DNA of 64,000 nt, taken from Pectobacterium parmentieri. GTDB lineage: Bacteria > Pseudomonadota > Gammaproteobacteria > Enterobacterales > Enterobacteriaceae. The stretch spans positions 1,984,001 through 2,048,000 of the forward strand of contig NZ_CP015749.1 in the NCBI RefSeq assembly GCF_001742145.1, read 5' to 3'. The notes beneath the pieces are model-generated. The model was given only the letters and a program-made list of their open reading frames with translations, made no database searches and was not told where the DNA came from. The stretch's first letter is position 1; every line of letters starts with the position of its first letter. Position numbers and translations under genes: made by a program. Positions 44,380 through 54,714 of the stretch are shown here, one piece after another.

Positions 44380-45225
44380 TCAGCCACGTCTCGCTTTTTG
44401 CATATCACGATAACGCTGCTTCTCCGCTCTTGCCATAAACCACCAGGCGATAAATCCAATAATACCAACGACTAACAATATCAGAGAAGCCAATGCGTTA
44501 ATTTGTGGATTAACGCCCATTCTTACGCTGGAGAACACCAGCATAGGCAACGTTGTCGAACCCGGCCCCGCCACGAAGCTGGAGATAACCAGATCGTCCA
44601 GCGACAGCGTAAACGCCAGCAGCCAGCCGGAAAGCAGCGCAGGAGCAATCATCGGCACCGTGATAATGAAGAAGACTTTGAGCGGGTTCGCACCCAAATC
44701 CATCGCGGCTTCTTCGATCGAGCGATCCAGTTCCCGCAGGCGCGCGCTGATCACCACGGTGACATACGCGGTACAGAACGTCACATGCGCCAGCCAGATA
44801 GTGAACATCCCCCTTTCCGCTGGCCACCCAATCGCATGGCCTAAGGCAACAAAGAGCAATAGCAGCGACAGACCAGTAATCACATCCGGCATCACCAGCG
44901 GTGCCGTCAGCATAAACGCAAAACCATTAGCCCCACGGAAACGACCAAAACGCACCATCACGACAGAGGCGATAGTCCCAAGGATCACAGCCATTGTTGC
45001 CGAAGCGGCAGCAATCGTCAGGCTCAAGAGCACTGCACTGATCATCGCCGTATTGTGAAACAGCTCGATATACCAGCGCGTCGACCACCCAGCCCATACG
45101 GTAACCAGCTTGGAGCTGTTGAACGAATAGATCACCAGCATCAGCATCGGCGCATAGAGGAAGGTAAAGCACAGCACTAAAATCACAATACGCCACGGCG
45201 AGCGAACAACAGGTAAATTATTCAC
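44380..45225 (-). CDS. potI: Putrescine ABC transporter permease PotI
   Basis: Inner-membrane permease of PotFGHI, 281 residues, six membrane helices, with an EAA loop (EEAAMDLGANPLKVFFIITVPMIAPALLSG). The start is a GTG at 45225 whose GTGA overlaps the potH stop, so translation is coupled. Last gene of the pot operon. Confidence 0.95.
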   Translation of the reverse strand: MNNLPVVRSPWRIVILVLCFTFLYAPMLMLVIYSFNSSKLVTVWAGWSTRWYIELFHNTAMISAVLLSLTIAAASATMAVILGTIASVVMVRFGRFRGANGFAFMLTAPLVMPDVITGLSLLLLFVALGHAIGWPAERGMFTIWLAHVTFCTAYVTVVISARLRELDRSIEEAAMDLGANPLKVFFIITVPMIAPALLSGWLLAFTLSLDDLVISSFVAGPGSTTLPMLVFSSVRMGVNPQINALASLILLVVGIIGFIAWWFMARAEKQRYRDMQKARRG

Positions 45226-46196
45226 GCGTCACCCTCCGCGGTTTTGCTCTGATGTTTATGGAACCAGATAATCGGCATAATCAACAAAAACAGCATGACG
45301 ATCGCGACAGCGGATGCCACCGGCCAATCGCGGTTATTGAAGAATTCCTGCCACAGAATACGGCCAATCATGATGCTATCTGGACCACCGAGCAGTTCGG
45401 GAATCACGTATTCTCCCACCGACGGGATGAACACCAGCATCGATCCTGCAATAATTCCGCCTTTCGTTAGCGGGACGATCACGCTGAAAAAGGTTCTCAG
45501 TGGCCTAGCGCCCAGATCTAATGACGCTTCCACGAGTGAGTAGTCCAGCCGCGTCAGCGCGGTATAGATAGGCAACACCATAAACGGCAAATAGGAATAC
45601 ACAACGCCAATGTAAACTGCCAGATTGGTGTGCAAAATAACCAACGGTTCATCAATCACACCCAGCCACAGTAGGAAGTTATTCAGGATACCCAGGATAC
45701 CGTTACTTTTCAGAATCCCCATCCAAGCGTAGACGCGGATCAGAAATGACGTCCATGACGGCAGAATAACCAGTAATAGCAGGATATTACGCGTTGAAGG
45801 TTTACTGTGCGCGACAGCCCAGGCCAATGGATAACCAATAAACAGGCAGCACAGCGTTGATACAGCCGCAACCTGAAGCGATTGCATATAGGCATCGAAA
45901 TACAGCGGATCGTCCAACAAGTGCAGGTAATTCCCAAGATTCAGGGAAATATCCAGCCTGCCATCCATCCAGGAAACCAGATCGGTATAAGGCGGAATTG
46001 CACGCGCCATCTCTGCGAAACTGATTTTGAACACGATCAGGAACGGCAACATAAACAGCAGCAACAGCCACACATACGGCAGCGCGATAACCAGCTTGCG
46101 CCCGTGTTTTTGACGCCAACGCGCCATCAGCACACGCAGCCAGAGTTTAGCCTTGCCCGGTGGTTCCGCCGTGTGGCGTTCGGGAAATAAAGTCAT
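45222..46196 (-). CDS. potH: Putrescine ABC transporter permease PotH
   Basis: Second permease of PotFGHI, about 324 residues, with a longer N-terminal cytoplasmic part than PotI and six helices. EAA loop VEASLDLGARPLRTFFSVIVPLTKGGIIAG. Starts 14 bp after potG; overlaps potI. Confidence 0.95.
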   Translation of the reverse strand: MTLFPERHTAEPPGKAKLWLRVLMARWRQKHGRKLVIALPYVWLLLLFMLPFLIVFKISFAEMARAIPPYTDLVSWMDGRLDISLNLGNYLHLLDDPLYFDAYMQSLQVAAVSTLCCLFIGYPLAWAVAHSKPSTRNILLLLVILPSWTSFLIRVYAWMGILKSNGILGILNNFLLWLGVIDEPLVILHTNLAVYIGVVYSYLPFMVLPIYTALTRLDYSLVEASLDLGARPLRTFFSVIVPLTKGGIIAGSMLVFIPSVGEYVIPELLGGPDSIMIGRILWQEFFNNRDWPVASAVAIVMLFLLIMPIIWFHKHQSKTAEGDA

Positions 46197-46210
46197 GACA
46201 TTCTTCCTCG

Positions 46211-47344
46211 TTACACCGTCAGAACCACACAGCTATCCGCATCCCAACACAGCCGAACCTCATCTCCCCAGGTCGGTGTACCTTTGCGATAGCGGTAGGC
46301 ATTTTGTAACTGTGCGCTGATAGTTTGCCCACTGTTGAGCCTGACGTGGTAAATCGACAAATCGCCCAGATAAGCGATGTGCACAACTTCGCCCACCGCG
46401 AAATTACAGCCGTCAGCCGGAACCTCTTCGCACAGCATGATTTTTTCAGGGCGCAACGCGATGTAAACCGGAACGCCATCCACTACCGAGACATCCGAAT
46501 CCACCTTCAGCGGATGCACCAATCCAGGACTTTTGATGATCAGTGCCTCGTCCTGACGCTCCTGCAATATCCCTTCAAACATATTGACCGAGCCGATAAA
46601 TTCCGCACTGAAACGTGTATTCGGGTGCTCATAAATCTCTTCGGGCTCGCCAATCTGTACGAACTTACCGCGATTCATGATGGCAATACGCCCTGCCATG
46701 GTCATGGCTTCTTCCTGATCGTGCGTCACCATCACACAGGTCGCCCCTACGCGTTCCAGAATATCGACTACTTCAAGCTGCATGCGGTCGCGCAGTTTCT
46801 TGTCCAGCGCCCCCATCGGTTCATCCAGCAACAGCAGTTTTGGACGCTTCGCCAGACTACGTGCCAGCGCAACACGTTGGCGCTGACCGCCGGAAAGTTG
46901 ATGTGGTTTACGATTGGCAAACTCCTGCATATGCACCAGCGACAGCATCTCTTCGACACGATCTTTGATTTCAGCACGCGGTAGCTTGTCCTGTTTCAAA
47001 CCAAACGCAATATTCTTTTCCACCGTCATGTGTGGGAATAGCGCATAAGACTGGAACATCATATTGATGGGACGCTGGTAAGGCGGCACCAATGACAAAT
47101 CCTGACCATCCAGAAAAATCTGCCCCTGCGTAGGGAGCTCAAAACCGGCCAACATACGCAACAGCGTGGATTTCCCACAGCCAGATGCGCCCAGCAGAGC
47201 AAAAATTTCGCCTTTATAAATCGTCAGGCTGACATCATCGACAGCGGCCTGACCATCGAACGACTTCGTCAGGTTACGCACTTCCAGCAGCGGCGTAGCC
47301 GCTTTTTGAGGTTTTGATTGAGGGCGTGGGATCGCGTCATTCAC
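46211..47344 (-). CDS. potG: Putrescine ABC transporter ATP-binding protein PotG
   Basis: ATPase of the putrescine importer. 377 residues: Walker A GASGCGKS, signature LSGGQRQRVALARSL, Walker B LLLLDEPMGALD, plus a C-terminal TOBE regulatory domain (about 290-377). The start is best placed at GTG 47344 (VNDAIPRPQSKPQ), matching the E. coli N-terminus and length; an in-frame ATG at 47380 adds 12 unsupported residues. An ERIC copy separates it from potF. Confidence 0.94.
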   Translation of the reverse strand: MNDAIPRPQSKPQKAATPLLEVRNLTKSFDGQAAVDDVSLTIYKGEIFALLGASGCGKSTLLRMLAGFELPTQGQIFLDGQDLSLVPPYQRPINMMFQSYALFPHMTVEKNIAFGLKQDKLPRAEIKDRVEEMLSLVHMQEFANRKPHQLSGGQRQRVALARSLAKRPKLLLLDEPMGALDKKLRDRMQLEVVDILERVGATCVMVTHDQEEAMTMAGRIAIMNRGKFVQIGEPEEIYEHPNTRFSAEFIGSVNMFEGILQERQDEALIIKSPGLVHPLKVDSDVSVVDGVPVYIALRPEKIMLCEEVPADGCNFAVGEVVHIAYLGDLSIYHVRLNSGQTISAQLQNAYRYRKGTPTWGDEVRLCWDADSCVVLTV

Positions 47345-47673
47345 TTCGCATTGCTCTCCGGCAAAAGCAGAACAAGTCACACCGCTGACGCCGCGATTAG
47401 GCGTTTTTGCGTCTAGCCGTGTGACACAATATAGAGCGCGAACAGGCGGTATCTCCGCCTGTTCTTTGCCACATTAATACTCGTCATACTTCAAGTTGCA
47501 TGTGCGTTGGCTTCTCTTAAATACTCGGCCCATCGTGGGCCTCGCTTGCTGCCTGCCTGAAACTTGAATTATTTAGAGTATTTTATACCCATCCATTCTT
47601 TGGTTGCCGAAAGCAGCAATCATCAAGCTCTTGGGTAACTATTCGGATCCAAAAAGCAGTCAGACCCAAAAGG
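47345..47673. other. potF-potG spacer
   Basis: 329 bp between the potF stop and potG start, holding ERIC copy C (47477-47582). It appears to be a non-coding interruption in an otherwise compact operon; no promoter for potG was identified with confidence. Confidence 0.5.
47477..47582. repeat. ERIC/IRU element (copy C) inside the pot operon
   Basis: About 105 bp in reverse orientation: left end ATACTCGTCATACTTCAAG then GTTGCATGTGCGTTGGCT, right end CTGAAACTTGAATTATTTAG ending near AGAGTATT. The core stem-loop is replaced by a short spacer that includes GGCCC/GGGCC pairing. Confidence 0.85.
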
Positions 47674-48783
47674 CTATTTGCCGCTCTTAACCTTGGTCCA
47701 TGCACGAGTACGTGTACGGTCGATCTGAGGAGATTGCACCTTGAGCGTAAACATTTTGGCACGCACATCCGCAGGCGGGTAGACACCTGGGTTGTTACGA
47801 ATTTCTTCGTTCACCAAAGGCAAGGATGCCAGGTTACCGCTGGCGTAATAGGTGTGATTACTGATCTCAGCCATCACTTCCGGCTTCATCAGGTAATCCA
47901 GAAACGCATAGGCTTCATCCAGATTTTTAGCATCTTTCGGGATAGCGAGGACATCAAAGAATGCCAACGCCCCTTCCTTCGGAATACTGTATTGGATATT
48001 GACGCCGTTCTTCGCTTCTTTCGCACGATTCCCTGCCTGCATGATATCGCCAGCCCAGCCAACAGCAACGCAGATGTCGCCGTTCGCCAGATCGTTGATA
48101 TATTGCGACGAATGGAAATAACGAATGCTCGGACGCAGTTTCAGCAGCAGATCGGTCGCTGATGTGCTGTAATCACCCGGTTTGGTGCTATTCGGATCTT
48201 TACCCTGATAGTTTAATACGGTGGCGAAGATCTCCTCCGGCGCATCCAGGAAAGAAACCCCGCAGCTTTTCAGCTTTTCCAGATTCTCTGGCTTCAGCAC
48301 CAGATCCCAGCTATCAACAGGCGCATCGGCACCCAGCGCCGCTTTGACTTTCTCGACGTTATAGCCAATACCCGTGGTCGCCCACAGGTAAGGTAAAGCA
48401 TATTTGTTATCGGGATCGTGCTGAGCAATCAACTTCATCAGCTCAGGGTCCAAATTTTTGTAATTCGGTAGCTTACTTTTGTCTAATGGCTGAAAAACTC
48501 CCGCTGAGAGCTGGCGCTCAAGGAAACTGGCAGAAGGCACCACCAGATCAAAACCCGTGCTGCCCGCCATAAGCTTGCCTTCCAACACTTCGTTGGAGTC
48601 AAACACGTCATAGACGACCTTAATACCGGTTTCTTTCTGGAAATTGGCTAACGTGTTTGGTGCGATATAGTCGGACCAGTTATAAACATGCAGCGTTTTC
48701 TCTTCCGCAGATGCGGTGACGGACGCGGCCATCAGCAAGCCGGTAACAACACCCGATAGCCATTTTTTACGTTGGGTGAACAT
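47674..48783 (-). CDS. potF: Putrescine-binding periplasmic protein PotF
   Basis: Periplasmic receptor of PotFGHI. About 369 residues with a signal peptide ending near SVTASAEE. Family blocks LHVYNWSDYIAPNTLANFQKET, VVYDVFDSNEVLEGKLMAGSTG and RYFHSSQYINDLANGDICVA are present; the aromatic and acidic polyamine ligands lie in these blocks. ATG 48783 (MFTQRKKWLSG) with AGGAACGG upstream is chosen; the frame is open to 48816. Confidence 0.95.
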   Translation of the reverse strand: MFTQRKKWLSGVVTGLLMAASVTASAEEKTLHVYNWSDYIAPNTLANFQKETGIKVVYDVFDSNEVLEGKLMAGSTGFDLVVPSASFLERQLSAGVFQPLDKSKLPNYKNLDPELMKLIAQHDPDNKYALPYLWATTGIGYNVEKVKAALGADAPVDSWDLVLKPENLEKLKSCGVSFLDAPEEIFATVLNYQGKDPNSTKPGDYSTSATDLLLKLRPSIRYFHSSQYINDLANGDICVAVGWAGDIMQAGNRAKEAKNGVNIQYSIPKEGALAFFDVLAIPKDAKNLDEAYAFLDYLMKPEVMAEISNHTYYASGNLASLPLVNEEIRNNPGVYPPADVRAKMFTLKVQSPQIDRTRTRAWTKVKSGK

Positions 48784-49155
48784 CCGTTCCTTCCTCCATT
48801 CAAGGGGGTGATTCATGGGAGTGTATATGTATCGTTCCGATACAAACTATAGCCTGCCGCGCTATCAAACCGGTGAATGAATATGCACCGATTTTTATTC
48901 GCTCAGACACAGACATAGCCCTGATTCGACAGTCTGTCGCTTACAGGAATAAAGCATAACCCCACAACATCATGCACACCATACTCGAACGTAAAAAATG
49001 GGTTTTAACGATTATTTATTCACATTTTATCGATGTGATGAGGGCGTTTAGCGAAAAACAAAGAGAAATGTCTGGCAATAATGTGAAATAGCCAGAATAA
49101 ATGGCGGTGAAAGGAAAATAAGTAAAACCAATTGCTGCCGTTGGCAGCAACCGTA
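48784..49155. other. Intergenic region potF-ybjN
   Basis: 372 bp containing the presumed potF promoter and the 3' flank of ybjN. It is AT-rich around 49000-49110. No gene, repeat or clear terminator was recognised. Confidence 0.5.
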
Positions 49156-49635
49156 TCAATGCAAATGTGAGGTCGTAACTCTGGCAGCAGAGCCCTCTTC
49201 TTCTTCGCCGATAAACAGCAGATTATTAGCGCTAGCCTCAAGGATCACCATTGAGATTTGTTCTTCTGATTGCTGCATAAAATGTCTGAATTGTTCCAAT
49301 GCCATACCTGCGGCAACGCTAACCGACTGGCAAACAATCAGCTTCGGCAGGTTATCGTCCTGAACGTCGATAAACGCCTTGACGGTCAAAGAGCTGGCGT
49401 TGATTTGGCTTAGATCGCCAACCAAAGGGATAAGTGCGCTGGGCTTCACTTCGGCAAGTGCGGAAAACAAGATCACGTTGTCCACCAGATCAACTTTCGC
49501 ATCGAACACGCCATCAAAATTTTGCATATGAGGAAGATGAAGTGCCTGACAGGAATCACACTCGAAATACAGTATGTTTAGTTGATCCAGCCACCGCCGT
49601 AGCATAGCCAAATCCGGGACGATGAGTGAATCCAT
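49156..49635 (-). CDS. ybjN: YbjN-family protein
   Basis: 159 residues, similar in length and sequence to E. coli YbjN (CQALHLPHMQNFDGVFDAK, NASSLTVKAFIDVQDDNLPKLIVCQS). The family has been linked to motility and stress phenotypes in enterobacteria, but no biochemical role is set; the fold resembles type III secretion chaperones. ATG 49635 is chosen by homology; a tandem ATG at 49638 and an open frame to 49692 are alternatives. GAGG is the ribosome-binding site. Confidence 0.85.
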   Translation of the reverse strand: MDSLIVPDLAMLRRWLDQLNILYFECDSCQALHLPHMQNFDGVFDAKVDLVDNVILFSALAEVKPSALIPLVGDLSQINASSLTVKAFIDVQDDNLPKLIVCQSVSVAAGMALEQFRHFMQQSEEQISMVILEASANNLLFIGEEEEGSAARVTTSHLH

Positions 49636-49877
49636 CATGTTTGCCTCATACTTGCCACCGTAAAGACAGCATTGTTGAAAAGAGAACATCACTCGCGCAG
49701 AAGCGATGTTAAAACAGAAACAGTCTCAAAACAGAAACCATCTTAAAAACGGCACATAGCTTACGGAATATTGTGCAACGATGCCATGATAAAAGCGCAC
49801 CACGACCCGTTTTCCTCGTTCCGCCGCACGGCGGAACGCAATCGTGACCGCTGCCAATGCCCACGCACCAATGGAAA

Positions 49878-49896
49878 GCGCCGTATTTTACGGCGC
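49878..49896 (-). terminator. Candidate rimK terminator
   Basis: GCGCCGTA (49878-49885) pairs with TACGGCGC (49889-49896). On the minus strand it is followed by a short T-run (TTTCC). A second perfect stem, CGTTCCGCC/GGCGGAACG, lies at 49817-49838 with no T-run. Together they probably end the nfsA-rimK transcript. Confidence 0.5.
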
Positions 49897-49914
49897 AGTC
49901 TCGGTTTCAGAAAG

Positions 49915-50826
49915 CTAACTTTTATTTATTGTTGTCGATGTTGCGACACGCCTCTGAGTATTTTGCTCAATAAACTCAATCATCATGCCAGCAATATCGA
50001 ACCCAGTCGTCGTTTCAATCCCTTCCAGCCCAGGCGAAGCATTCACTTCCATTACCAGTGGCCCGCGTTCTGCGCGTAAAATATCGACCCCCGCTACATC
50101 CAACCCCAGCGTTTTCGTCGCCTTGATAGCAATCGCACGCTCCTGCGCGGTAATTTTCACGTTATTCGCCGACCCGCCGCGATGCAGGTTTGAACGAAAC
50201 TCCCCCGCTTTCGCCTGCCGTTCTATCGCCGCAACCACCCGATTACCGATCACAAGGCAGCGGATATCTTTACCCTGCGCTTCACTCACGTATTCCTGCA
50301 CCAGAATATGTGCATTCAGCCCGCGAAAGGCGTCAATTACACTTTCCGCCGCCTGACGCGTCTCCGCCAATACCACGCCAATCCCCTGCGTACCCTCGAC
50401 CAGCTTTACGACCAGTGGTGCACCACCCACCATCGCGATCAGATCGCCAGTATCATCCGGCGAATGAGCAAATCCGGTAATCGGCAGGCCAATCCCTTCG
50501 CGGGCAAGCAATTGTAGTGAATGAAGTTTGTCACGGGCGCGAATCACCGCAACAGAATTATTCAGCGGGTAACTCCCCAGCATTTCAAACTGGCGCAATA
50601 CCGCCGTGCCATAAAATGTAATCTGTGAACCAATACGCGGAATAATCGCATCGTATTTATCCAGCCGGCGTCCACGGTAATGCACCGACGGTGCCGCCGG
50701 ATTAATATTCATATAGCAGGAAAGCGGATCGATAATCTCAACGCTATGCTTACGCGCCTCAGCGGCTTCACGCAGGCGTTTGCAGGAATATAACGCTCCA
50801 TCACGAGACAGAATGGCTATCTTCAT
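49915..50826 (-). CDS. rimK: Ribosomal protein S6 modification protein RimK
   Basis: ATP-grasp ligase that adds glutamates to the C-terminus of ribosomal protein S6 and can make poly-alpha-glutamate. 303 residues; ATP-grasp blocks [37 protein letters not shown] and the Mg-binding [15 protein letters not shown]. It is 16 bp after nfsA, so the two form an operon as in E. coli. Confidence 0.96.
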   Translation of the reverse strand: MKIAILSRDGALYSCKRLREAAEARKHSVEIIDPLSCYMNINPAAPSVHYRGRRLDKYDAIIPRIGSQITFYGTAVLRQFEMLGSYPLNNSVAVIRARDKLHSLQLLAREGIGLPITGFAHSPDDTGDLIAMVGGAPLVVKLVEGTQGIGVVLAETRQAAESVIDAFRGLNAHILVQEYVSEAQGKDIRCLVIGNRVVAAIERQAKAGEFRSNLHRGGSANNVKITAQERAIAIKATKTLGLDVAGVDILRAERGPLVMEVNASPGLEGIETTTGFDIAGMMIEFIEQNTQRRVATSTTINKS

Positions 50827-50842
50827 AAATATCCTACCGATA

Positions 50843-51562
50843 CTAGCGTATCGCCCATCCTTGTTGATGTAAGTAGTCCAGCATGAATGGGCGTAACTCT
50901 TTTTTCAGCGTCAGTTCAACGTGTTCACTCCAGCTTTCACGACGGCGACCGGTGCGCTGCAGGTAATATTCCACCATTTGCTTATCGTATTGTGCCAACA
51001 CATCGCGATCGAGCGGCTGATAAGCATTCTCATGCAGCATCATGGCTGTTGGCATGCGCGGTTTCAGCAACGGTTCGGCATCCGGGTGCCCCAGACACAA
51101 GCCAAACAGCGGTATCACCTGCGTCGGCAATTGCAGTAACTGCGTCACGTCAGCAATGCGATTGCGGATCCCACCGATAAAAACGCCACCGAGCCCTAGC
51201 GATTCAGCAGCGACCAGTGCATTCTGCGCCATAATAGCGGTATCGACACAGCCAATCAGCAATTGCTCGGCCAGCCCGGCTTCTGCCTGTGGGAAGATCT
51301 CCACATGCCGATGAAAATCGGCACAGAAGACCCAAAACTCCGCGGCCTGAGCCACATAACCTTGCTCGCCAGTATAGTGAACCAGCTTTTCGCGCACGAC
51401 AGGGTCGGTAATGCGGATAATCGTACTGCATTGTAAAAAGCTGGAGCTGGACGCGCTCTGTGCGGAAGTAATGATGGCGTGGCGTTGTTCATCCGTCACG
51501 GTCTGAGACGTAAACGCACGAATAGAACGGTGGCGTTGTAGCAAATCAATGGTCGGTGTCAC
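50843..51562 (-). CDS. nfsA: Oxygen-insensitive NADPH nitroreductase NfsA
   Basis: FMN enzyme that reduces nitroaromatics and quinones by two electrons; cytoplasmic, SoxRS-inducible in E. coli. 239 residues. [21 protein letters not shown] and [13 protein letters not shown] are typical; the [13 protein letters not shown] block lies at the cofactor site. The likely start is GTG 51562 ([13 protein letters not shown]), preceded by AAGGA at 7 bases; the frame runs open upstream to 51691 but that extension is not family-like. E. coli has ybjC between grxA and nfsA; it is absent here. Confidence 0.94.
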   Translation of the reverse strand: MTPTIDLLQRHRSIRAFTSQTVTDEQRHAIITSAQSASSSSFLQCSTIIRITDPVVREKLVHYTGEQGYVAQAAEFWVFCADFHRHVEIFPQAEAGLAEQLLIGCVDTAIMAQNALVAAESLGLGGVFIGGIRNRIADVTQLLQLPTQVIPLFGLCLGHPDAEPLLKPRMPTAMMLHENAYQPLDRDVLAQYDKQMVEYYLQRTGRRRESWSEHVELTLKKELRPFMLDYLHQQGWAIR

Positions 51563-51802
51563 ACTGGTATCCTTGGGTCGGTAAAGTACATCTATTTGGT
51601 TCGTTGGGTGTAACCTAATAGATTGAACAAATCGTTGTAACAGGCAATGACTACTTTTTTTCATCGATGATTGCGGGCATAGTAGCGCCATTCACAGTAT
51701 CCTCATTAACCGTAACACTTTTGGCCGTGACCTTATGTATAAGCAGCGTCACGCTATGCGTTTCCAGAATGAGAACATTTTTTATTTTACAAAGGAGTTT
51801 AC

Positions 51803-52069
51803 ATGTTCGCTGTAATTTTCGGGCGCCCAGCTTGCCCTTATTGTGTACGTGCGAAAGAACTGGCAGAGAAACTGACCGAACAACGTGATGACTTCAGCTT
51901 CCGCTATGTAGACATCCACGCAGAAGGCATCTCAAAAGAAGATTTATCCAAGACGGTAGGCAAGCCGGTTGAAACCGTACCGCAGATTTTCCTGGATGAA
52001 AAACATATTGGCGGCTGCACCGATTTTGAAGCCTATGCCAAAGAACACCTGTCCCTGTTCCAGTCATAA
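51803..52069 (+). CDS. grxA: Glutaredoxin 1
   Basis: 88-residue glutathione-dependent oxidoreductase; dithiol active site C11-P-Y-C14 and the GSH-binding TVPQIF cis-proline and GGCTDF motifs. It reduces ribonucleotide reductase, OxyR and other disulfides. An AAAGGAG ribosome-binding site precedes the ATG. Divergent from nfsA, with 240 bp that should hold the OxyR-dependent promoter. Confidence 0.97.
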   Translation: MFAVIFGRPACPYCVRAKELAEKLTEQRDDFSFRYVDIHAEGISKEDLSKTVGKPVETVPQIFLDEKHIGGCTDFEAYAKEHLSLFQS

Positions 52070-52089
52070 TCATCAGACTGACCGGACAA

Positions 52090-52118
52090 GAGCGCGGCGA
52101 ATGTCCGCGCTTTTTTAT
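52090..52118 (+). terminator. grxA terminator
   Basis: AGCGCGG (52091-52097) pairs with CCGCGCT (52105-52111), followed by TTTTTATTTT, about 20 bp after the stop. Confidence 0.9.
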
Positions 52119-52144
52119 TTTATGGGATCGTCTACAATCCCTAC

Positions 52145-52516
52145 TCAACGAAGATAACGTCGATATAGGCTACGCAAACACAGTGCGCCCAGTGAACCCA
52201 ATACGCACCAAAAGGCCGCACTCATCACATAAGCCAGTTCTTGCCAGAAAGAACGCATCGGCGTATTCCACAGGTGAAGTACCAATAAGCACACGGGCAT
52301 CGCCGCCAGTGCACCAAACAGCGGGTAAAGCAAGCGGCCACGTGCAGAAAGAAGACAGGCAACCATACCCGGCAGCAGGAAGAGCAGCATACCCGGACTA
52401 CCGCGCAATCCGTCGTTCACCGCGACATCCGATACGTCAATTTTTTGACTGAGAAACACTATGGTGAATAATAGAAAACAGCAGATCGCGCTGATCCAAC
52501 CTTTATTTCGTGTCAT
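52145..52516 (-). CDS. ybjM: Inner-membrane protein YbjM
   Basis: 123 residues with four hydrophobic segments. Similar to E. coli YbjM (AICCFLLF, LPGMVACLLSARGRLLYPLFGA, SFWQELAYVMSAAFWCVLGSL). Function unknown. Converges on grxA, as in E. coli. Confidence 0.85.
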   Translation of the reverse strand: MTRNKGWISAICCFLLFTIVFLSQKIDVSDVAVNDGLRGSPGMLLFLLPGMVACLLSARGRLLYPLFGALAAMPVCLLVLHLWNTPMRSFWQELAYVMSAAFWCVLGSLGALCLRSLYRRYLR

Positions 52517-52953
52517 AAACCGCCCCTATCAATATGCCTCCCAACCTGCATCAACCCGATACCAAGAACATGCGGTATGGTAAAAATGATTGGTATACCC
52601 GTCATACTTCAAATTGCATGTGCGTTGGTTGCCTGAAACTCGAATTATTTAGGGTGTATCTATTCCCCGATATGAAAAACATGAGGCTTCGCTACGATTT
52701 ATTCGACGCTCAGGTTGCTCGCAGAAAAAGACGATAACCCGCCGTATTTCATCAACAGCGACACCACAATCATTAAATTAAACAATAATTACACTGAACA
52801 ATTTTTATCGGATAAATTATACTTGGTGAGGCTGATTCCTTTCAGCAGACGTGTATTGCATACCGTCACGGGAATTCATGTATTTCATGGCTAAATCTAG
52901 CCGCTATAATGAATAACATCAAGAACTTACTGGTAAACAACAAGTTACACTCC
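52517..52953. other. Intergenic region ybjM-ybjL
   Basis: 437 bp containing the shortened ERIC copy D (52594-52658) and an AT-rich right half (52740-52950) likely to hold the ybjL promoter. No credible protein gene. Confidence 0.5.
52594..52658. repeat. Short ERIC/IRU copy (copy D)
   Basis: About 65 bp: left end TATACCCGTCATACTTCAAA then TTGCATGTGCGTTGG, joined directly to right end CTGAAACTCGAATTATTTAG. The whole core is deleted, leaving only the two termini. Confidence 0.8.
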
Positions 52954-54642
52954 ATGAATATAAACGTCGCTGATTTGTTAAACGGTAATTACATCCTGCT
53001 TTTATTCGTGGTTCTTTCATTAGGACTCTGTCTAGGGAAGTTGCGCTTCGGCCCAGTACAACTCGGTAATTCTATTGGCGTTTTAGTGGTTTCTTTATTA
53101 CTCGGGCAACAACATTTCTCGATTAATACCGAAGCGCTGAGTCTCGGTTTTATGTTATTTATTTTTTGTGTCGGAGTGGAAGCCGGGCCGAATTTCTTTT
53201 CCATTTTCTTCCGCGACGGAAAAAATTATTTCATGCTGGCGCTGGTGATGGTCGGCAGCGCCATGTTACTGGCATTAGGCTTAGGCAAACTCTTCGGCTG
53301 GGGAATCGGCCTGACAGCAGGGATGCTGGCCGGCTCCATGACATCAACGCCAGTATTGGTCGGTGCGGGTGACACGTTGCGCAATACCGCCAGTCTGGGT
53401 GGTCAACTCGGTGTTGAACAAGATCACTTAAGCCTAGGCTATGCGCTAACGTATCTGGTTGGGCTGGTCAGTCTCATTTTTGGTGCACGCTATCTACCTA
53501 AACTCCAGCATCAGGATCTCCCGACCAGTGCGCAGCAAATTGCACGCGAGCGCGGGCTGGATGTAGACAGCCAAAGAAAAGTGTATTTGCCAGTCATTCG
53601 CGCCTATCGCGTCGGGCCAGAACTGGTTGACTGGGCGGCGGGCAAAAATTTGCGCGAACTGGGGATCTATCGTCAGACCGGTTGCTACATCGAGCGCATT
53701 CGACGCAACGGAATCCTGGCAAACCCCGACGGTGATGCCGTCTTGCAAATCAGCGACGAGATCGCGCTGGTCGGTTACCCCGATGCACACTCTCGTCTGA
53801 ACTCCAATTTCCGCGATGGTAAGGAGGTTTTCGACCGCGATTTGCTGGACATGCGCATCGTGACGGAAGAGGTCGTCGTCAAGAATCACAATGCCGTCGG
53901 CAAGCGCCTGAGCCAGTTGAAGCTGACCGATCACGGCTGTTTCCTTAACCGTATCGTCCGCAGCCAGATCGAAATGCCGATCGACGATAACGTCGTGCTG
54001 AATAAAGGTGATGTCTTGCAGGTCAGCGGTGACGCCCGCCGGGTGAAAAGTATTGCCGACAGAATCGGCTTTATTTCTATCCACAGTCAGGTCACCGATC
54101 TCTTGGCCTTCTGCGCTTTTTTCGTTATCGGCGTGATGGTCGGGCTGATCACCATCCAATTCAGCAATTTCACATTCGGCATCGGTAACGCTGCCGGGTT
54201 GCTTTTCGCGGGTATTATGTTGGGGTTCCTGCGCGCCAACCACCCTACCTTTGGCTATATTCCGCAGGGTGCCCTCAATATGGTCAAAGAATTTGGCTTG
54301 ATGGTCTTTATGGCGGGGGTTGGTCTAAGCGCCGGTAGCACCATCAACAGCAGCCTGGGAGAAGTCGGCATCCAGATGCTGGCTTCAGGGCTGATTGTCA
54401 GCCTGGTGCCGGTGGTAATTTGTTTTCTGTTCGGCGCGTATGTACTGAAAATGAACCGTGCGCTGCTGTTTGGTGCCATGATGGGCGCTCGCACCTGCGC
54501 GCCAGCCATGGAGATCATCAGCGATACGGCACGCAGTAATATTCCTGCGCTCGGCTATGCGGGTACCTATGCCATCGCTAACGTGCTACTCACATTAGCA
54601 GGCTCACTTATCGTGGTTATCTGGCCTGAATTACCCGGCTAA
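52954..54642 (+). CDS. ybjL: Putative transporter YbjL (AAE family)
   Basis: About 562 residues: two blocks of membrane helices (about 10-190 and 380-560) around two cytosolic TrkA-C (RCK_C) domains (about 200-370), the architecture of the aspartate:alanine exchanger family. Substrate not known. Highly similar to E. coli YbjL ([20 protein letters not shown]). ATG 52954 is chosen by homology; ATG 52909 in frame would add 15 residues. Confidence 0.92.
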   Translation: MNINVADLLNGNYILLLFVVLSLGLCLGKLRFGPVQLGNSIGVLVVSLLLGQQHFSINTEALSLGFMLFIFCVGVEAGPNFFSIFFRDGKNYFMLALVMVGSAMLLALGLGKLFGWGIGLTAGMLAGSMTSTPVLVGAGDTLRNTASLGGQLGVEQDHLSLGYALTYLVGLVSLIFGARYLPKLQHQDLPTSAQQIARERGLDVDSQRKVYLPVIRAYRVGPELVDWAAGKNLRELGIYRQTGCYIERIRRNGILANPDGDAVLQISDEIALVGYPDAHSRLNSNFRDGKEVFDRDLLDMRIVTEEVVVKNHNAVGKRLSQLKLTDHGCFLNRIVRSQIEMPIDDNVVLNKGDVLQVSGDARRVKSIADRIGFISIHSQVTDLLAFCAFFVIGVMVGLITIQFSNFTFGIGNAAGLLFAGIMLGFLRANHPTFGYIPQGALNMVKEFGLMVFMAGVGLSAGSTINSSLGEVGIQMLASGLIVSLVPVVICFLFGAYVLKMNRALLFGAMMGARTCAPAMEIISDTARSNIPALGYAGTYAIANVLLTLAGSLIVVIWPELPG

Positions 54643-54681
54643 AAACAGGTAAAAAATTGTGAATTTTTTCGAGAAGGGTCA

Positions 54682-54708
54682 GAACTTTTTATTTGGCCTA
54701 TAGTCTGA
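54682..54708 (+). promoter_or_regulatory. Sigma-E type promoter of rybB
   Basis: -35 GAACTT (54682-54687) and -10 GTCTGA (54703-54708) are separated by 15 bp, close to the RpoE consensus GGAACTT-N16-GTCTAA. The RybB start G lies 7 bases downstream at 54715. Confidence 0.85.
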
Positions 54709-54714
54709 ATAAGT

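Noticed and set aside
53494-54243. 249-codon open frame antisense to ybjL
   Set aside because: Complete overlap with a conserved gene and no homology recognised.
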